From NCBI GenBank assembly GCA_047602755.1, contig JBLKOM010000003.1, positions 168,785 through 232,784 on the forward strand: a stretch of DNA of 64,000 bases, in the 5' to 3' direction. The DNA is from JACJVV01 sp047602755. Lineage in GTDB: Archaea; Nanobdellota; Nanobdellia; Woesearchaeales; JACJVV01. Made by a program: the position numbers and the translations under genes. Positions 60,839-64,000 of the stretch are shown here, piece by piece. Every line of letters starts with the position of its first letter. Position 1 is the first letter of the stretch. The notes below the pieces were generated by a model that had not been told where the DNA came from, did no database searches, and saw only the letters and a program-made list of their open reading frames with translations.

Positions 60839-60994
60839 TATTATGACCTCCGTTTTTTACATCCATCTGTGATTAGACTTCAGATAAATATAAGTTAAAT
60901 TGATATATTTATAAGCATTGTGGTAATTTGAATATAAAAAGTGGAAATAATGATTATAAATAAAGTATTAGTATCAATTTAATTCCTAGAATAA
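60839..60994. other. Promoter gap upstream of the small protein
   Basis: Holds the TATA-like cttataaatatatc (60903-60916, minus strand) and the GGAGG ribosome site. Nothing else of note up to the stop of the adhesin at 60995. Confidence 0.5.
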
Positions 60995-63900
60995 TTAAGG
61001 ACATAAACCCCATTGTGGGTGTAAATGATTTTGATTTTCAAAGCTTGAACCAAAATCAAAATTACCAGGTTTCGAACCAATATTAGATACACACCATGCA
61101 GACAAATCTTGGTTAAATCGGAATGCATTGTAAAACATACCCGCCATATTATTCACTGAAGAAGTATTCCAATAAGAAATTTGTTGGTTAAAACTTGAGT
61201 AAGCAAACATCTGTATCATATCAGTGACTGATGATGTATCCCAATTAGATATTTCTTGATCAAAACCTGAGTAAGCAAACATCTGAAACATATTAGTAAC
61301 TGAAGATGTATCCCAATGATTGATGTTTGGCTGAAAAGAAGAACCAGAATTCATAAAAAGGACTTGAAAACTAGTTACATGACTAGTACAAGCACTTTCT
61401 AATAAACTAGCATTATTACGTATAGAATATAAACCAGTATTATTATAAGCAGTATAGACAATACCATTAACAACTCCGGTTTCTCCGATATTTGCACTAT
61501 AGCAATATATTGTTCCATCTTTTTCATAAAAACTAGGTTGATAAATCAACCAAATTGCATTTGTAGCTCCAGATTGCCATGCTAAATAGGGATAACCATT
61601 GTTTAGGTCATTAGATGATGAGGCAATATCCCAATTACTATACAATGAGTTAGAAATGTGTTCCATAAAAAAATTCAAATGATTTATAGAATTACAGTTT
61701 GTATTACCATTCCAATAACAATTAATTGCAATACTTTCAGAAGAGTTATACCAATAAACATTATTTAATATATTTGGTCCAACGCCCCAAAGCCTTCCTA
61801 AAATCCCACCATATTGATTAATATTTGAATCACTATTTACGTGACCTACAAAATATGAATTAGATATAGAACCTCCTGCAGAATGAATCTCTGAAGTTAA
61901 CCCTCCAACTATCCCTTCGTTATTTCCCAAAATATTATTTGCACTGACATTAGCAATAGAAAAAGAATTGTATATATTTCCATGTGCTGCTGTGATACCA
62001 CCAGCATAAGCATCTTGTGCAATAACAATTCCATTAGTATAAGAATTAATGATATTTGAATTAAATGCCCAACCTGTTAAACCGCCAACACCCACTCTTC
62101 CATATACATATGAATTTTTGGAGAATACTTTTTCAATATATGAATCTCTAGCATCAGCTACTAAAGTAGAAACTACATCTCGACCAATTACATTAAAAGA
62201 ATCCATACCTAAATTAGAAATAACAGAATTATTAATTAAACTAAATATTGCTACATAATTTTGTTCTGGCCTGCTAATAGATAAATTAGAAATTATATAA
62301 CCTTTTCCATCCAATCTACCACTAAAAGGATTATTTGGTTCTTCCCAACAACTATTTCCTCCACAATCACCAATAGGTTCAAACCCTAAACCATCATTCC
62401 AGTTGATTGTGTCAGAGCAATCTATATTATTAGCAAGATAATAATGTGCAGTTAAATCATTTCTGATATTCTGCAAATCAATACAATTATGGATTGGAAT
62501 AGCATCTGTAAAATTAATAACCATATTATAATTAACAAAATTAATTTCTTCACTAATCCCTCCGACAGATAATGTATAATTCCCAAATTGATTTAATGGG
62601 CCATCATTAATGTAATCAACAACATCAAAAATTGCATGACCTTTTGAATTCGTAAGTTTTTGAGATATAACACCAGATGAATTAGATAAAATTACTTCAG
62701 TATTAGGAATACCTGTACCATTTGCTGACGTAACATTAGCTATCAAATACCATTTTCTTACTAGCTCATAACGCCCATTATTAGATTCGTTAACATAGGT
62801 AATATTTAAGAAAGAATTATTTTTATGTTGGCTAAAATAAGAACCAGGATTTGTACCAAATACTCCAAATACCAATGATGAGATATTTGAATCAGAGATA
62901 ATATTATTATTACAATCACCCCAATTTCTGAAAAAAACACCATAATCCACATTAGTAATAGTATTATTTCGAAAATGGTTTTGATTGCATTTGAAAATAA
63001 GATCAATACCAGATAAACCAGAGTCAATTATATTATGATAATAATTATTGTAATGACAACGATCACAACCTAAACCAAAACTAATTGAATCATAAATTGA
63101 ATTATATATTATACTATTATTTGCTGATTCAGCATATAAATGAATCCCAAAAACTCCTTCATAAATTATATTATGATTCACAGTGTTAGAATGTGTTCCA
63201 TGACCATGAAATATTATTGATTGACCACTTCTGATTATAATATTATTATGAATTCTATTATTAGTTGTTCTATCAGGAAAGCTTAACATCCCTGAACCAT
63301 ATATTGCATCTGGAGAATGTAAATAAATCCCATTATCATTATCTTTAATAGTATTATTTGCAATAGTATTATTTTTTGATAAATCAAGACGAATTGCCCA
63401 ATTAAGATTTGATTTAATAATATTTTGATAGATTAATGCATTATCAACATTAACAAAAAGAATTGCATTATTAAAATTCCTAATATTTGTATCATAAATA
63501 ATTATATTATTTACATTTGAAGAATGAAATGCAATACCATTATTATTACTAATAATTGAATTACCATTTCCTCTAAATGTTATCCCACTTACTGTTATAT
63601 TAAAACAATTACCGCTAGTTGTAATATCCTCTACAAGATGATATATTCCAGGAATATTTAACACACCACATTCCGAAACATTAAATGATTGAGTTGGATA
63701 TGATTGTTGAACAATTCCTGGACCAATATTAGGATCAAAAGGATTAGGATCAAGATAATTAGGAATACCATCCCCGTCAATATCAGGGTCTAAATAATCA
63801 GGTATTCCATTACCGCTAGTATCAAACTCCATCCAGTCAGGGATTCCACTACCTGAAAAATCTTCATTACCTATATTAGAATTGAAAGGATGAGCATCCC

Positions 63901-64000
63901 ATTCATTTGGAACACCATCACCATCGATATCCCAATCAATATAATCGGGAACACCATCACAATCAAAATCAAATTCCATCCAATCAGGAATACCATTACT
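60995..64000 (-). CDS. Mosaic surface adhesin: TSP3-like, beta-helix, GLUG-like and BspA-like repeats (5' end outside window)
   Basis: The frame is open to the right window edge, so the visible ~1001 residues lack the N-terminus. A Met at 63979 is internal, because the coding pattern continues upstream (SNGIPDW). Order: acidic calcium-binding repeats of the DxDxDGxPD type (about first 100 residues); a parallel beta-helix rich in 'NNTI', 'NNIII' and 'HNIIY' turns (to ~380); a carboxypeptidase-regulatory-like Ig segment (~400-470); GLUG-like repeats (~540-760, 'GGLTGWAFNSNIINSYTNG'); and three BspA/DUF285 repeats ('HWDTSSVTNMFQMFAYSGFDQEIS') at the end. Such DUF285 repeats are mainly bacterial. 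It is a secreted or anchored adhesin. Stop at 60995. Confidence 0.85.
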   Translation of the reverse strand, partial: SNGIPDWMEFDFDCDGVPDYIDWDIDGDGVPNEWDAHPFNSNIGNEDFSGSGIPDWMEFDTSGNGIPDYLDPDIDGDGIPNYLDPNPFDPNIGPGIVQQSYPTQSFNVSECGVLNIPGIYHLVEDITTSGNCFNITVSGITFRGNGNSIISNNNGIAFHSSNVNNIIIYDTNIRNFNNAILFVNVDNALIYQNIIKSNLNWAIRLDLSKNNTIANNTIKDNDNGIYLHSPDAIYGSGMLSFPDRTTNNRIHNNIIIRSGQSIIFHGHGTHSNTVNHNIIYEGVFGIHLYAESANNSIIYNSIYDSISFGLGCDRCHYNNYYHNIIDSGLSGIDLIFKCNQNHFRNNTITNVDYGVFFRNWGDCNNNIISDSNISSLVFGVFGTNPGSYFSQHKNNSFLNITYVNESNNGRYELVRKWYLIANVTSANGTGIPNTEVILSNSSGVISQKLTNSKGHAIFDVVDYINDGPLNQFGNYTLSVGGISEEINFVNYNMVINFTDAIPIHNCIDLQNIRNDLTAHYYLANNIDCSDTINWNDGLGFEPIGDCGGNSCWEEPNNPFSGRLDGKGYIISNLSISRPEQNYVAIFSLINNSVISNLGMDSFNVIGRDVVSTLVADARDSYIEKVFSKNSYVYGRVGVGGLTGWAFNSNIINSYTNGIVIAQDAYAGGITAAHGNIYNSFSIANVSANNILGNNEGIVGGLTSEIHSAGGSISNSYFVGHVNSDSNINQYGGILGRLWGVGPNILNNVYWYNSSESIAINCYWNGNTNCNSINHLNFFMEHISNSLYSNWDIASSSNDLNNGYPYLAWQSGATNAIWLIYQPSFYEKDGTIYCYSANIGETGVVNGIVYTAYNNTGLYSIRNNASLLESACTSHVTSFQVLFMNSGSSFQPNINHWDTSSVTNMFQMFAYSGFDQEISNWDTSSVTDMIQMFAYSSFNQQISYWNTSSVNNMAGMFYNAFRFNQDLSAWCVSNIGSKPGNFDFGSSFENQNHLHPQWGLCP

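Noticed and set aside
63958..63979. ATG at 63979 as the start of the right-hand adhesin
   Set aside because: The same repeat coding continues in frame to the window edge, so the true start is outside.
1..64000. tRNA or rRNA genes
   Set aside because: No GC-rich cloverleaf-like or rRNA-like block was seen in any gap by eye; a tRNAscan run would settle this.

Overview
The window reads as AT-rich archaeal DNA, most likely from a DPANN lineage of the Woesearchaeota/Pacearchaeota type. This is inferred from gene content and promoter style, not from a marker-gene search. The strongest archaeal markers are the adjacent genes for ribosomal proteins eL42 (L44e) and eS27, initiation factor aIF2-alpha and Nop10 (53773-55211). 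Other signs are a methanococcal-style S-layer protein and TATA boxes about 25-30 bases before many start codons, which suggests leaderless mRNAs. Several genes look bacterial in origin (dnaK, dnaJ, grpE, lspA, a BspA-like adhesin), as is common in small symbiotic archaea.

Layout. 1-34674 (minus strand) is one cell-surface block: a 9407-residue membrane protein (6451-34674) that carries giant extracellular repeats and a cytoplasmic HerA/FtsK-type ATPase in the same chain; a 664-residue miniature of it 5 bases downstream (4451-6445); and a large secreted protein that runs off the left edge (1-4316). A transposase gene of the IS5/DDE type lies just upstream of the giant gene (34803-35732). 36152-40958 (plus) is a chaperone cluster: DUF3467 protein, GrpE, DnaK, an HD hydrolase and DnaJ. 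41088-47645 holds small metabolic and unknown genes, including a ribbon-helix-helix regulator that overlaps an APH-like kinase and is followed by a HAD-like protein. 47668-50769 holds an AbrB-PhoU-like regulator, then a lipoprotein, an unknown protein and an orphan receiver-domain protein. 50917-53724 has a GuaB-family enzyme, an AlkC/AlkD-like repair protein and a membrane protein. 53773-55211 is the translation operon. 55408-57909 is the S-layer gene, with a long structured leader and an intrinsic-terminator-like hairpin. 58382-60838 has signal peptidase II, small cytoplasmic proteins and a DUF1385 membrane protein. 60995-64000 is a second mosaic adhesin cut by the right edge.

How the genes may work together. 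Nearly half of the window builds cell-surface material: the giant ATPase-coupled protein, its short paralog, a secreted repeat protein, the S-layer lattice, a BspA-like adhesin and a lipoprotein with the matching signal peptidase. In a DPANN cell this fits contact with a host cell. The giant protein is the best candidate for an undescribed system: an energised trans-envelope fibre whose cytoplasmic motor could form hexamers with the short paralog. No tRNA, rRNA or CRISPR array was recognised.
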